Source: an uncultured Acetatifactor sp. (GTDB lineage: Bacteria > Bacillota > Clostridia > Lachnospirales > Lachnospiraceae). Taken from it: a stretch of DNA of 64,000 bases. Under the pieces are notes generated by a model. That model had not been told where the DNA came from, did no database searches, and worked only from the letters and a program-made list of their open reading frames with translations. Positions 8,547-18,545 of this stretch are shown here, one piece after another (position 1 is the first letter of the stretch; each line of letters starts with the position of its first letter). Location of the stretch: positions 14,432 through 78,431 of the forward strand of contig CAJTLR010000013.1 in the NCBI GenBank assembly GCA_910577185.1. The letters are read 5' to 3'. Position numbers and translations under genes: made by a program.

Positions 8547-9065
8547 GTGGCTAGTTTAATGGAGAACCTGATCGAGGTGCTGGGGCAGGAATGTGACGAG
8601 TACGAGGGGCTTCTGGCCTTATCCCAGAAGAAGACTCGGGTTATCGCCAGTGCGAATCTGGAGAATTTACAGAAAATCACGGATGATGAACAGGAAGTGG
8701 TAGGCAGGATCACCCACCTGGAAAAGAGAAGGGTGGAAGTGACAGCGGACATTGCCAATGTGTTGAACAAGGATGTCGAAACGTTAAAACTCAGCAATCT
8801 GATCGAAATGATGTCGGTCAGGCCCAGGGAGCAGGAAAAACTTGCCGAAGTACATGGCAGATTGCAGAGTTCGGTCCGCGAATTACAGCGGGTCAATGAG
8901 CAGAATAAAGAACTGCTGGGAAATGCCTTAGAAATGGTGGAATTTGAGATGAATCTCCTGCAGGCCACGAAAGCCGCGCCGGAGACGGCAAATTATACCA
9001 GAAGCGCTTACAGCTCCGGTGCGCAGATGGGTGTTACCAACGGAAATTTTGACGCGAAGCAGTAG
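8547..9065 (+). CDS. flgN: FlgN-type chaperone for hook-associated proteins
   Basis: FlgN keeps FlgK and FlgL export-competent. The 172-aa protein is almost entirely helical, with heptad-like LEKRRVEVTADIANVLN and an SVRELQRVNEQNKELLGNAL segment typical of FlgN. The start appears to be GTG at 8547, placed 4 bases after AAGGAG; an ATG at 8559 would be too far from that site. It lies 8 bp after flgM and just ahead of two flgK genes, its expected clients. Confidence 0.85.
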   Translation: MASLMENLIEVLGQECDEYEGLLALSQKKTRVIASANLENLQKITDDEQEVVGRITHLEKRRVEVTADIANVLNKDVETLKLSNLIEMMSVRPREQEKLAEVHGRLQSSVRELQRVNEQNKELLGNALEMVEFEMNLLQATKAAPETANYTRSAYSSGAQMGVTNGNFDAKQ

Positions 9066-9107
9066 CCGGGAAGGCACTGTATCCTTGTAGAACGAGAGGT
9101 AAATGTT

Positions 9108-10922
9108 ATGCCATTAATGGGTAGTTTATATGTTGGATCATCAGGATTACAGACAAGTCAGAATGCGCTGAACACCACAGCGCATAATCTTACTAATATC
9201 GAGACCACCGGCTATGTCAGACAGCAGGTGCAGCAGTCTACAAAGAGTTACATGACTCTTTCCATAGACGTCAAATCCGTCAACAACAAACAGACGGGTC
9301 TGGGTGTCACTTATTCCAGGGTAAAACACATAAGGGATTTTTTCCTTGACAAAGCATATCGCAGGGAGTCCGGGCGCAGCATGTTTTATCAGGTGTCCAG
9401 CGAGGTGATGGAGGAAGTGGAGAGCCAGCTGGGCGAGATGAACGGCGAGGCTTTTCAGGCCACGCTCACGGATTTCTGGACTGCCATCCAGGAGCTTGCA
9501 AAGGATCCGGCCAGTTCCGTGACCCAGGGGCTGCTGGTACAGCGGGCGGCAGAATTCATCCAGAAGGCAGAGGCCGTCTACGATGGATTCTGCTCGTATC
9601 AGAATAATCTGAATGCCCAGGTGAAGGACCAGGTGGATAAGATCAACAGCTATGGAAAACAGCTGACTGCCTTAAACCAGGCCATCAGGGCCATTGAGGC
9701 GGGCGGGATAGAGAGCGCCAACGACATGAGGGACGCCAGAGACCAGATACTGGACGAATTGTCGAAGATGGCAGATATCGATTTCGGCGAGGATATGCAC
9801 GGGGATGTCTGGGTAAAGCTGGAGGGAATGGATTTTGTAAAAGGTGACAGTTACTATGAGATCGGCCTGGATGTGGATGATTCCACGGGATTTTATACCC
9901 CCTTCTGGTTTCAGAATGCCACATACAGAACCCTTCCGAACGGCACCAGGGAATACATAATCGAGGGAGCGGAAGTCTTTAATTTGAATAAAGAGATTTC
10001 CAGTGACTTAAATACGGATATCGGCGGACTGAAGGCCATTTTGCTGGCAAGGGGCGACCATAGGGCCAATTACACGGATGTGGCCGACCCGGAGAAATAT
10101 CAGAAAGTATCCCAGTCCGTCCTGATGAACATCCAGGCCGAGTTTGACCAGCTGATTCACAATGTTGCCACGAAGGTGAATGAGATTCTGGCAGGGGCTG
10201 CCGGTGTGAAAACGGGATATATAGAGGTGACGGATGCCAACGGTAACACGTCGCTGAAGAAAGTAAATTACTGCCTGGCCGATTCCAACGGCTATATGAG
10301 GAAGGACGATGGCAGCCCCATCCAGATGTTCGGAAAGGTTTCTTCCGAAGGATATGAAAAGGTAACGCTGGCAGGGCCCATACGGGATGAAAATGGAAAC
10401 CCGCTGCTTGATGGGAACGGGAATCAGGTGGTTCCTGGAGGCACAGAGTGCTGGGTTTATATAGAAGAGAACAGTGCGGATCCGGATGCAGATCCTCTGG
10501 GGCTTTATACCATAAAGAACCTGCAGGTGGACGCGGAGCTGATGCAGAAGCCTTCCATGCTGGGATTCCGCCTAGAGGACGGTTCGGAGGACAAGGCGAC
10601 GGCAGAAGCGCTGAAAGACGCTTTCCTGGAGGAATCCTATTCCCTGAATCCCAATGTGAAGAAAAAAGCCAGTTTTGTGGATTACTATGACGACCTGGTG
10701 GCCCAGGTTGCCAATTCGGGCTATGCTTTCCGGAGCATATTTGTGAACCAGGAGAATACGGTGGAGTCCATCTACAGCGCCAAGGAGCAGGTGGCAGGTG
10801 TCTCTTCCGATGAGGAACTGTCCAATATGATTAAGTTCCAGAATGCGTACAATGCTTCCAGCCGTTATATCAATGTGGTTGACCAGATGCTGGAGCACCT
10901 TCTCAACACGCTTGGCGTATAA
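9108..10922 (+). CDS. flgK: Flagellar hook-associated protein 1 (FlgK), copy 1
   Basis: FlgK forms the first hook-filament junction ring. This 604-aa protein has the N-terminal D0 segment SSGLQTSQNALNTTAHNLTN with the ANV-like motif region, and the C-terminal D0 helix EELSNMIKFQNAYNASSRYI ending in LLNTLGV. The middle part is variable, including an Asp/Asn/Gly-rich stretch around residues 425-465. A good ribosome site (GAGAGGTAAA) precedes the ATG. It is followed 105 bp later by a second, divergent flgK-like gene. Confidence 0.93.
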   Translation: MPLMGSLYVGSSGLQTSQNALNTTAHNLTNIETTGYVRQQVQQSTKSYMTLSIDVKSVNNKQTGLGVTYSRVKHIRDFFLDKAYRRESGRSMFYQVSSEVMEEVESQLGEMNGEAFQATLTDFWTAIQELAKDPASSVTQGLLVQRAAEFIQKAEAVYDGFCSYQNNLNAQVKDQVDKINSYGKQLTALNQAIRAIEAGGIESANDMRDARDQILDELSKMADIDFGEDMHGDVWVKLEGMDFVKGDSYYEIGLDVDDSTGFYTPFWFQNATYRTLPNGTREYIIEGAEVFNLNKEISSDLNTDIGGLKAILLARGDHRANYTDVADPEKYQKVSQSVLMNIQAEFDQLIHNVATKVNEILAGAAGVKTGYIEVTDANGNTSLKKVNYCLADSNGYMRKDDGSPIQMFGKVSSEGYEKVTLAGPIRDENGNPLLDGNGNQVVPGGTECWVYIEENSADPDADPLGLYTIKNLQVDAELMQKPSMLGFRLEDGSEDKATAEALKDAFLEESYSLNPNVKKKASFVDYYDDLVAQVANSGYAFRSIFVNQENTVESIYSAKEQVAGVSSDEELSNMIKFQNAYNASSRYINVVDQMLEHLLNTLGV

Positions 10923-10971
10923 GGCAAAGCCTGCGGGAACGAAGCGTAATAAGAACCGGACAGAACGCAAT

Positions 10972-10997
10972 ATCCGCAGAAAGCGTCAGTTGCGGAT
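10972..10997 (+). other. Hairpin between the two flgK genes
   Basis: ATCCGCA (10972-10978) and TGCGGAT (10991-10997) form a 7-bp stem with a 12-base loop in the 105-bp spacer between the two flgK genes. No U-tract follows, so it is not a standard terminator. It could be an mRNA processing or stability element. Confidence 0.35.
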
Positions 10998-11027
10998 TAT
11001 GGCAGGAACGGAATAGGAGAATAGAAT

Positions 11028-13130
11028 ATGCCTTCACAATTTTTTGGATTAAATATAGCGTATACCGGATTGCTGGCCAGCAATGCGGCACTGAATACCA
11101 CCAATAACAATATAGCAAATGTGCAAACGGAAGGATACAGCAGGCAGCAGGTAAGCCAGGAAGCGGCCAACGCCATACGGGTGTTCCAGACTTATGGCTG
11201 TGCGGGAGCCGGCGTGGACGTGATTGCCGTCGAGCGTATCAGGGATGGATTCTATGACTCCAGGTACTGGGTCAACAATGCAAAGGTGGGAGAGTACGGC
11301 CACAAACAGTATTATATGAAGCAGCTGGAGAGTTTCTTTGACGACAACGGCCAGAATGCCGGATTTAAGACGGTGTTTGACCAGCTGATGATCACGGGAC
11401 TGCAGGCGTGGATGGATAATCCGGGTGATCTTTCCGTGAAGAAACAGTTTGTGGGATTTGCGGATTCCCTGGCGGAATATTTTAACGGTGTTGCAGGGAA
11501 TCTGGAAAAACTGCAGAAGGACGTAAACCAGGAGATCAAGGTTAAGATTGACGAGATCAATTCCATTGCCAGTGAGATCGCTACCCTGAACAAACAGATC
11601 AATACCATAGAACTGTCCGGCAACATGAAAGCAAACGAGCTGAGGGACAGAAGGGAACTGCTTCTGGACCAGCTGTCGGAAATCGTGGATGTGGAGACTT
11701 CGGAGAGGCCTATCACGGATCCCAACAATCCGGGGCAGGAGAGCGGGGCAAACCGTTTTATGGTCAAGATTGCCGGAGGGCAGGTTCTGGTAGACGGAAA
11801 TGACTATAACGCTCTGGAATGTGTGGCCAGAACATCAGGGGAAAAGGTGAACCACACGGATGTGGATGGCCTGTATGATGTGTACTGGGTCAACGGATCG
11901 AAGTTTAACCTCTACAATGCCGCCATGGGAGGCTCCCTCAAAGGGCTTGTGGACATGCGGGATGGCAACAATGGGGAGTATTTTACCGGCAATATTACAG
12001 ATATAGGCACTACGACGGACCAGGACGGAATTTCCCATGACACGGTCACCGTGGAGGTGGGAAAACACTATCTCACGGATTTGAATAAATGTAATCTCTC
12101 GGAGAGCGGAGGCGTTATCAATCTGGGAGGACGGGAGTATTACTATGATTCCTGGTCCTATAACGTCAGTTTCGACCAGAACGGGGAACCCGTTTACTCC
12201 TATACCTTTACCATGTCTGCCTCAACCCAGGACGGTGGCTTAAATGAACAGCGCATTACCAATGACAGGGTTGGGAAAGACGCTACCGTGGGTACGGGTA
12301 TCTCTTATCAGGGTGTGCCTTACTATATGGCCCAGATGAATGAATGGGTGAGGACTTTTTCCCAGAAGGTCAATGACGTGCTGACGGGCGGTTATTCGGG
12401 AACAACCCCGGGTGTTGATCTCTTTGCTGCAGATAAGGCAGCGGGAAGCGGCCAGTATGTTTTTTCGGACACATACAGATACGATTTGTTTTTACAGCAG
12501 GTAGAAGCGGAAATAGAGACAGAGTTCAAAAAAGCCAGGGAAACGAAAAAGCAAGAACTTGAGAATCTCAATCCGAATTGGACTGAGGAACAGGTGGAAG
12601 AGGAACTGCAGAAGCTGGATCCGGCGCTGCGTGCAACGGCCGAGACCCAGGTGAAACAAAAGGCCAGTATGTCGGTGTCTGTGGGGAAGGGTATCACGAA
12701 TAATGACAATTATTATTTGATGACCAGCAAGAATTTCAGTGTTTCCTCCACCATAGAAAATGATCCCAGCCGTCTGGCGAATAAGACGAAGCCGGATGAT
12801 GGCCCGGAGCAGAATGACCTGATTCAGGATCTGAAGGATCTGGTGACGGATAAAGGAAAGATGAGCTTCCGGGGAAGCTCCGCATCGGAATTCCTGCAGT
12901 GTATCCTGGGGGATGTGGCCCTGAACACCAAAAGGGCAGAGACTTTTTACCAGAGCTATAAGGATATTGCATATTCCATAGACAGCCAGCGCATTTCCAT
13001 TTCCGGCGTGGATGAAGATGAAGAGGCAGTGAATCTGGTAAAATATCAGAACGGGTATAATCTTGCGTCAAAGATGATTCAGGTTCTGACGGAGGTCTAT
13101 GACAGACTGATTCTCCAGACGGGCGTATAA
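11028..13130 (+). CDS. flgK: Flagellar hook-associated protein 1 (FlgK), copy 2
   Basis: This 700-aa protein has FlgK-type ends: the N-terminal GLLASNAALNTTNNNIANVQ, followed by TEGYSRQQV, and the C-terminal NLVKYQNGYNLASKMIQVLT. It is not a simple copy of the gene upstream: the ends are similar but the core differs and is about 100 residues longer, with an insert rich in Lys/Glu around residues 485-545 (KKARETKKQELENL and a predicted coiled region). The ATG follows AATAGGAGAATAG. Two tandem FlgK-like proteins may give a heteromeric junction or replace each other; which is dominant cannot be told from sequence. Confidence 0.9.
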   Translation: MPSQFFGLNIAYTGLLASNAALNTTNNNIANVQTEGYSRQQVSQEAANAIRVFQTYGCAGAGVDVIAVERIRDGFYDSRYWVNNAKVGEYGHKQYYMKQLESFFDDNGQNAGFKTVFDQLMITGLQAWMDNPGDLSVKKQFVGFADSLAEYFNGVAGNLEKLQKDVNQEIKVKIDEINSIASEIATLNKQINTIELSGNMKANELRDRRELLLDQLSEIVDVETSERPITDPNNPGQESGANRFMVKIAGGQVLVDGNDYNALECVARTSGEKVNHTDVDGLYDVYWVNGSKFNLYNAAMGGSLKGLVDMRDGNNGEYFTGNITDIGTTTDQDGISHDTVTVEVGKHYLTDLNKCNLSESGGVINLGGREYYYDSWSYNVSFDQNGEPVYSYTFTMSASTQDGGLNEQRITNDRVGKDATVGTGISYQGVPYYMAQMNEWVRTFSQKVNDVLTGGYSGTTPGVDLFAADKAAGSGQYVFSDTYRYDLFLQQVEAEIETEFKKARETKKQELENLNPNWTEEQVEEELQKLDPALRATAETQVKQKASMSVSVGKGITNNDNYYLMTSKNFSVSSTIENDPSRLANKTKPDDGPEQNDLIQDLKDLVTDKGKMSFRGSSASEFLQCILGDVALNTKRAETFYQSYKDIAYSIDSQRISISGVDEDEEAVNLVKYQNGYNLASKMIQVLTEVYDRLILQTGV

Positions 13131-13246
13131 GTATGCAAAGCTTTCCGGGCTGTTCAAAGCGCCGGCCCGGACAAAATAAATTTTTCACACGCAAATTTGT
13201 GCCTGCGGTCCAAATTCGCAGGTTACTGAAAGGCATGGGGATTCTT

Positions 13247-15286
13247 ATGAGAATAACAAATAAAATCATGCAGAGGAATAATCTGTCAAATATCAATACC
13301 AACAAGATATACCAGGACAGGCTGAGTACACAGATGTCCTCCCAGAAGAAGATCAACCGCCCCTCCGATGATCCGGTGGTGGCCATCAGGGCATTGCGCC
13401 TGCGCAGCAATGTGACGGAGATTACCCAGTATTACAGCAAAAATATTCCCGATGCGGAGAGCTGGCTGAAAGTAACCCAGGATGCCATATCAAATCTGTC
13501 CCAGATTATCACCAATATGATTGCCCGCTGTAACAGGGGCTCCAACAGCGATCTGACCACGGCAAACCGGAAGATTATTCTGGAGGAAATGCAGAATCTG
13601 GGGGAAACGGTTTATTCTACAGGGGATTCTGACTATGCGGGCAGATATGTGTTTACCGGTTACCGCACGGACACATCGCTTAGTTTCCTGTCGGGAAAGA
13701 CCCAGAATTACACCATCACGGAACAGCTGGACAAAACAGCCATCGATTCGGTGATAAAGGTGGATACGGACAAACTTCTGGACATCAATTCCACCAACTA
13801 TGAGGACTTCAATGTAAACGAGGATGACATTTCCTCCGTGGAGGTTCAGAGAATCCGGCTTGCATACAATGACTGTTCCCTGTATGGGGAATATGACAAC
13901 CTGAAAACAGAACAGAACAAGCTGGTGGAAGAGGCTGTCAAGGATGCAAAGGCTTTGAACGCTGCACTGGCGGGAAAAAATATTGTCATAGGCAATGTGG
14001 ATCTGAAAAATCTCAGTGAAAATGACAGAAATACGATTCAGGCGGCGATTGATGGTGTGGTTGCTGACCTGGAAGCTGGTGGCGCAGATGCGGCTGAGAT
14101 TGAAAAGCTGAAAAACTGGCAGGAGAATCCGGAGGGACGTCTGAAGGATTATTATAAAGATATTAATGGCAAACTTGATGCTGTAAATGCAACACTGGAG
14201 GGCACTGGCATTGCCATGCAGGTGGGGGACGCCCTGGATTTCCAGACCATTAATGCCAATTCTGAGATTGCCAATACAATGGGGCAGAACTGGTCCCAAT
14301 CCTGGGAGGACAATAAAACGGCCTTTTCCCAGCTGTCTGCTCCCAAGATAGAGTTTACGGATCCCAACGACCCCAACAATAAATTCCTGGGTGAAACCTG
14401 GGGAGGGGGATTTGCGGAAGGCGGGGGAACGGATGCCATCACTATGATGCATTCCTATGAGGATCCCTATGTATACGCTGCCCAGAATGATGATGCCATT
14501 GTATATGTTCCCGAGACAGGGGAAATCCTTCTGGGGAAAAACCGCTATAAGACATTGAGCGGTACCAAGGATAATGAAGCAACCGCGGTGGAAAACGAGC
14601 TGGAAATCCGCGTCACCTATGACAAGAACAACTGGCAGAAGGGTGACCTGCGTCCCGAGCATTATTTCTACTGTGAAGCGGATCCGGAGGAAGAAGGAAG
14701 AACAGACCGTATTATTTATAATGATACCTATCTGACGCCAAACGCGGAGCGCCAGGTGATCGAATATGATGTAGGATTTAATCAGAGCATCCGGATCAAT
14801 TCCACGGCGGATGAGTGCTTTAAGCATGGCATCGGCAGGGAAGTGGACGATATTGTGAATGCCATGCAGGATGTGCTGGATCTGGAGGGCGTGGTGGCCG
14901 ATATCCAGACTGTGATGGACTCCCTTCCGGCTGACAGCGAGAAACGCCCTGAACTGCAGAAGAAACTGGATGCGGCCAACAAGGCCCTGACGCTTGCCAA
15001 GGATAAGGAGCAGAAGCTGTTTGAGCACGGGATCACGACTTTCCAGAAACATCTGGACGAAGCAAACCTTTGTGTCACCAACTGCGGTTCCAGGGAGAGC
15101 AAACTGGAGCTGATCAAGAACCGCAGCCAGAACCAGAAAACCACATATGAAACCCTCAAGAGCGAGAATGAAGACATCGATATCACGGAAGTGGCAATCG
15201 AACTCAATGCGGCGGAACTGACTTATGATGCAGCCTTAATGGCAACCGGTAAGGTGATGCAGACCACTCTGCTGAATTTCATCTGA
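13247..15286 (+). CDS. flgL: Flagellar hook-associated protein 3 (FlgL)
   Basis: FlgL is the second junction protein, bridging FlgK to the flagellin filament. The N-terminus MRITNKIMQRNNLSNIN with SSQKKINRPSDDPV and the C-terminal EVAIELNAAELTYDAALMAT with TTLLNFI match the flagellin-like D0 domains of FlgL. At 679 aa it is roughly twice the length of enterobacterial FlgL; a long insert (about residues 150-530) contains helical segments and acidic stretches. I chose ATG 13247 because the upstream open frame to 13133 contains no family-like sequence. It would be exported with FlgN. Confidence 0.88.
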   Translation: MRITNKIMQRNNLSNINTNKIYQDRLSTQMSSQKKINRPSDDPVVAIRALRLRSNVTEITQYYSKNIPDAESWLKVTQDAISNLSQIITNMIARCNRGSNSDLTTANRKIILEEMQNLGETVYSTGDSDYAGRYVFTGYRTDTSLSFLSGKTQNYTITEQLDKTAIDSVIKVDTDKLLDINSTNYEDFNVNEDDISSVEVQRIRLAYNDCSLYGEYDNLKTEQNKLVEEAVKDAKALNAALAGKNIVIGNVDLKNLSENDRNTIQAAIDGVVADLEAGGADAAEIEKLKNWQENPEGRLKDYYKDINGKLDAVNATLEGTGIAMQVGDALDFQTINANSEIANTMGQNWSQSWEDNKTAFSQLSAPKIEFTDPNDPNNKFLGETWGGGFAEGGGTDAITMMHSYEDPYVYAAQNDDAIVYVPETGEILLGKNRYKTLSGTKDNEATAVENELEIRVTYDKNNWQKGDLRPEHYFYCEADPEEEGRTDRIIYNDTYLTPNAERQVIEYDVGFNQSIRINSTADECFKHGIGREVDDIVNAMQDVLDLEGVVADIQTVMDSLPADSEKRPELQKKLDAANKALTLAKDKEQKLFEHGITTFQKHLDEANLCVTNCGSRESKLELIKNRSQNQKTTYETLKSENEDIDITEVAIELNAAELTYDAALMATGKVMQTTLLNFI

Positions 15287-15366
15287 TTTTTCGGGCAGAC
15301 TTTTCCGGCCCGGATCATACCGTTCATTTTATCGAAGTGGCGAGGCCGCTTCAGGACAGGAGTGCT

Positions 15367-15825
15367 ATGAAGATCAATACTAAAATATTCGGAGAAATAG
15401 AGATTTCAGAGGATAAAATCGTGACTTTCCGAAACGGCATTATCGGTTTTCCGGAACTGAGGCGTTTTGCACTGCTGCATGACGAGGAGAGGGGAACCAA
15501 TGCGGGAATCCGCTTCCTGCAGTCGCTGGAGGAGCCGGGATTTGCCATGCCGGTGATGAATCCGCTGGATGTAAGGCCGGATTACGATCCGGAGGTGGAA
15601 GACGAACTGCTGGCCAGCGCAGGAAAGATTACCCCGGAAAACCTTCTGGTACTGGTGACAGTGTCCGTTCCCGAAGACCTGACTAAAATGAGTGTAAACC
15701 TGCAGGGGCCTTTTATCATCAATATTGAGGAGCGCAAAGGCTGCCAGATCATATTGGAAAGCGGAAATTATCCTGTGAAATTTCCCATTTATGACATCCT
15801 GCAGGCGGGAAAGGCAGGTGCATAA
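15367..15825 (+). CDS. fliW: Flagellar assembly factor FliW
   Basis: FliW (152 aa) binds free flagellin or CsrA and so couples flagellin translation to filament assembly. Family features seen are KIFGEIEISEDKIVTFRNGIIGFPELRRFALL at the N-terminus and NPLDVRPDYDPEV in the middle. The ATG at 15367 follows GGACAGGAG. The stop is one base before the csrA start codon, the classical FliW-CsrA partner arrangement. Confidence 0.93.
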   Translation: MKINTKIFGEIEISEDKIVTFRNGIIGFPELRRFALLHDEERGTNAGIRFLQSLEEPGFAMPVMNPLDVRPDYDPEVEDELLASAGKITPENLLVLVTVSVPEDLTKMSVNLQGPFIINIEERKGCQIILESGNYPVKFPIYDILQAGKAGA

Positions 15826-15826
15826 T

Positions 15827-16045
15827 ATGCTGGCATTGTCGAGAAAGAAAAATGAGGCCATTATCATCAGCAATAATATTGAGGTGACGATTCTGGAGGT
15901 GAAAGGCGACCAGGTTAAGGTGGGGATCACGGCACCAAAAGATGTTCCCATTTACCGGAAGGAAGTGTATCTCCAGATTCAGGAGGCAAATAAGGAAGCA
16001 GTGAATGTGGACGGCATGGAAGCCCTGCGGAATCTGCTGGGGTGA
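15827..16045 (+). CDS. csrA: Carbon storage regulator CsrA
   Basis: CsrA is a small dimeric RNA-binding protein that blocks ribosome access at GGA-containing hairpins; in Bacillus it represses flagellin translation and is antagonised by FliW. The 72-aa product starts MLALSRKKNEAIII, has the VTILEVKGDQVKVGI core and IYRKEVY, all diagnostic. The ATG at 15827 comes one base after the fliW stop. A candidate target site lies in the leader of the second flagellin gene (21591-21606). Confidence 0.95.
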   Translation: MLALSRKKNEAIIISNNIEVTILEVKGDQVKVGITAPKDVPIYRKEVYLQIQEANKEAVNVDGMEALRNLLG

Positions 16046-16094
16046 AATGTCACAGACGGTTACGATGTTGTAACCAAAATTTCGGAATGTTGGT

Positions 16095-16121
16095 TAATTT
16101 TTAAAGAAAAAATTCCGATAA
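16095..16121 (+). promoter_or_regulatory. Sigma-28 promoter of the flaG-fliD operon
   Basis: TAAT at 16095-16098, a 15-base spacer, and TCCGATAA at 16114-16121 differ from the sigma-28 consensus at one base in each box. It sits about 78 bases ahead of the flaG start and would drive flaG-fliD-fliS-fliT. Confidence 0.72.
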
Positions 16122-16198
16122 AACAAATAGACGCAAAGGAATATCGGGAAGCAGGATGCTCCCGGTGTGCGGATATTAGATACAAGGAGGTGGATGAA

Positions 16199-16633
16199 GT
16201 GGCAATTGAACCGATTTCAAGTGTAATGACATTCCAGGCACAGGGAAATGTAGTACAGAGGCCACAGGCTTCCGTGGAGACGGAGAAGCCGGAGAGCAGC
16301 AGTACAGCAAGTGTACCGGCTGCAGAGTATGTAGACAGAACAACAAGTGTGGTGGAGAACTCACAGGACAAGGGCCAGGCAGACGGCGGCGACCAGAACA
16401 AGGATCAGCAGGCATACCATGAGAAGGTCAGAAAAGCCGTTGAAACCCTGAACAAGAGAATGGCCAATTCCGAGGCAGTGTTCGGCATTCATGAGGATAC
16501 CAACCGTGTGACGATCAAGATCGTTGATAAGAGCACCAAGGAAGTGATCAAGGAACTGCCCCCGGAAAAGACGCTGGACATGATCGCAAAGGTCTGGGAG
16601 ATGGCAGGCATCCTTATCGACGAGAGGCGCTAG
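16199..16633 (+). CDS. flaG: FlaG family flagellar protein
   Basis: FlaG proteins affect filament length in several bacteria. The N-terminal 80 residues are polar and low in hydrophobics. The C-terminal part, with AVFGIHEDTNRVTIKIVDKSTKEVIKELP followed by PEKTLDMIAKVWEMAGILID, is the FlaG domain. The start is best placed at GTG 16199: AAGGAGG (16184-16190) would overlap a GTG at 16190, while GTG 16199 is 8 bases away. This gives 144 aa. It directly precedes fliD, as in many Firmicutes. Confidence 0.88.
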   Translation: MAIEPISSVMTFQAQGNVVQRPQASVETEKPESSSTASVPAAEYVDRTTSVVENSQDKGQADGGDQNKDQQAYHEKVRKAVETLNKRMANSEAVFGIHEDTNRVTIKIVDKSTKEVIKELPPEKTLDMIAKVWEMAGILIDERR

Positions 16634-16706
16634 GCCCGGGTGAGGATGATGCATCCTGAAATGTGACAGGGATGTTCTTCACGTAGTTTGAAAGGAGAGA
16701 TTGATT

Positions 16707-18545
16707 ATGCCAATGAGATTGACCGGCTTAATGTCCGGCATGGATACGGAATCCGTTATCCAGCAGCTGGTGGAAGCCAAAAAAACCAAGGTGACGACTG
16801 CTGTGAAAGCACAGAAGTCACTGAAATATAAGCAGGATGCATGGAAGACGCTGAATACCCAGATCCTGAACTTGTATAACAAGTCCCTGAGCAATATGCG
16901 CTGGGAGAGTTCCTTTGTGAAGAAGACCACAAAGGTATCCAACAGCAATATCGTATCGGTTATCACGGGCGAAGGCGCCATGAACAGTGTGCAGAACCTG
17001 AGAGTGGACCAACTGGCCAGATCCGGCTATCTGACAGGCGGTGAGATGAAGCTTGCAGATGGGGCAGAAGGAGATAAGGTTACCAGCGACACCAAGCTGA
17101 GCGACCTGGGATTTCCGAAGGGCGGCGGTACCATCCGGGTGACAATCAACGGGGAATATGCGAATATCACTGTTGATGAGAATTCCACAGTAGGAAATTT
17201 TGTAAAGGCGCTGCGGGAAACGGGCGTAAACGCTAACTTTGACGAGGCCAACGGCAGAATCCACGTATCTTCCAAGGAGCCGGGGGCTGCTGCGAACTTT
17301 GAGATTAGCGGAACGGATATAGGCGGGCTGGAAGCCCTGAGCAAGCTGGGACTGAGTTACAACACTGCTGCAAATGCAGATGCGATTTTAAAGAGCAGAC
17401 AACAGAACATGCTTGACTCCTTTAAGAAGATGGCAGAAACTTCTGGATCACAGCTGAAGGAGAGGCTGCGTAAGAACGGGGTTGAACTGGATAATCTGAA
17501 GGCTGAAGATATGACTGACGAAGTCATGGCAGTGATGGAAAAGGTTGTTGAAAAAGAGAAAGAGCAGACCACCCTGGGAGATGACTACAAGAACCAGCTG
17601 GGAAGCTTTGGCGACAATGTTTCACAGTTGAAAGTGGATGCGGAAAGGCTGAAGACCATAAAGGACGAAGCCCAGAAAGCCGAGGATGAGGAAAGGGCAC
17701 CCAAGAAGACATCCGGTGAAGATGCCGTGATTTATCTGAACGGTGTGAAATACACTTCTTCCTCCAACAGCATCAAGGTCAATGGCCTGACCCTGACAGT
17801 GAATGCAAAGACGGCTCCGGGTGAGGAAGTTACCATCACTACGCAGGACGACACCGATGGCATTTATGACATGGTGAAGAATTTCCTGAAGGAGTACAAT
17901 ACCCTGATCAACCAGATGGATAAGCTGTACAATGCAGATTCTGCAAAGGGATATGAACCCCTGACAGACGAAGAGAAGTCCGCAATGTCCGACAGCGCCA
18001 TCGAAGAATGGGAGAAGAAGATTACGGATTCCATTCTGCGCAAGGATGAGTCCCTGGGAACCATTTCCAACGCCATGAAGAAAATCATGATGGAAGGTGT
18101 GGAAGTAAACGGGAAGAAAATGTATCTTTCCAATTTCGGCATCAACACTCTGAGCTATTTCTCCGCTCCCGAGAATGAGAAAAACTCATATCATATCGAC
18201 GGAGACCCGGACGATTCCGCTACTTCCGGAAATGCCGATATGCTGAAGTCCATGATCGCAAACGATCCGGATACCGTGGTGGCATTTTTTACCGGACTGG
18301 CGAAGAACTTGTACGGCGAGATGACCGAGAAGATGAAGCATACGGAATACAGTTCTGCATATACGGCTTATGAAGATACGAGAATGCAGAAAGAGTATGA
18401 CGATTATACGGTAAAAATCAAAGAATTGGAAAAGAAGCTTGCAGATTACGAAGATAAGTGGTATGCTAAATTTGCGGCAATGGAAACAGCAATGGCAAAG
18501 ATGCAGAACAATGCCAGTGCGGTAACGTCCTTGCTGGGCGGCTGA
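16707..18545 (+). CDS. fliD: Flagellar filament cap protein FliD
   Basis: FliD caps the filament and directs flagellin insertion. The N-terminus RLTGLMSGMDTESVIQQLVE and the C-terminal DYTVKIKELEKKLADYEDKW coiled coil with FAAMETAMAKMQNNASAVTS are characteristic of FliD. The ATG at 16707 is 7 bases after AAAGGAGAG. At 612 aa it is within the longer range for the family. A Lys/Glu-rich insert lies around residues 230-330. Its expected export chaperone, the FliT-like product, is encoded two genes downstream. Confidence 0.93.
   Translation: MPMRLTGLMSGMDTESVIQQLVEAKKTKVTTAVKAQKSLKYKQDAWKTLNTQILNLYNKSLSNMRWESSFVKKTTKVSNSNIVSVITGEGAMNSVQNLRVDQLARSGYLTGGEMKLADGAEGDKVTSDTKLSDLGFPKGGGTIRVTINGEYANITVDENSTVGNFVKALRETGVNANFDEANGRIHVSSKEPGAAANFEISGTDIGGLEALSKLGLSYNTAANADAILKSRQQNMLDSFKKMAETSGSQLKERLRKNGVELDNLKAEDMTDEVMAVMEKVVEKEKEQTTLGDDYKNQLGSFGDNVSQLKVDAERLKTIKDEAQKAEDEERAPKKTSGEDAVIYLNGVKYTSSSNSIKVNGLTLTVNAKTAPGEEVTITTQDDTDGIYDMVKNFLKEYNTLINQMDKLYNADSAKGYEPLTDEEKSAMSDSAIEEWEKKITDSILRKDESLGTISNAMKKIMMEGVEVNGKKMYLSNFGINTLSYFSAPENEKNSYHIDGDPDDSATSGNADMLKSMIANDPDTVVAFFTGLAKNLYGEMTEKMKHTEYSSAYTAYEDTRMQKEYDDYTVKIKELEKKLADYEDKWYAKFAAMETAMAKMQNNASAVTSLLGG

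Noticed and set aside
13145..13170. CCGGGC/GCCCGG stem between flgK2 and flgL as a terminator
   Set aside because: The loop is large and no T-run follows; flgL is expected to be cotranscribed.
13490..15052. 520-codon minus-strand open frame opposite flgL
   Set aside because: Shadow of the clear flgL coding sequence; no motifs and no ribosome site.
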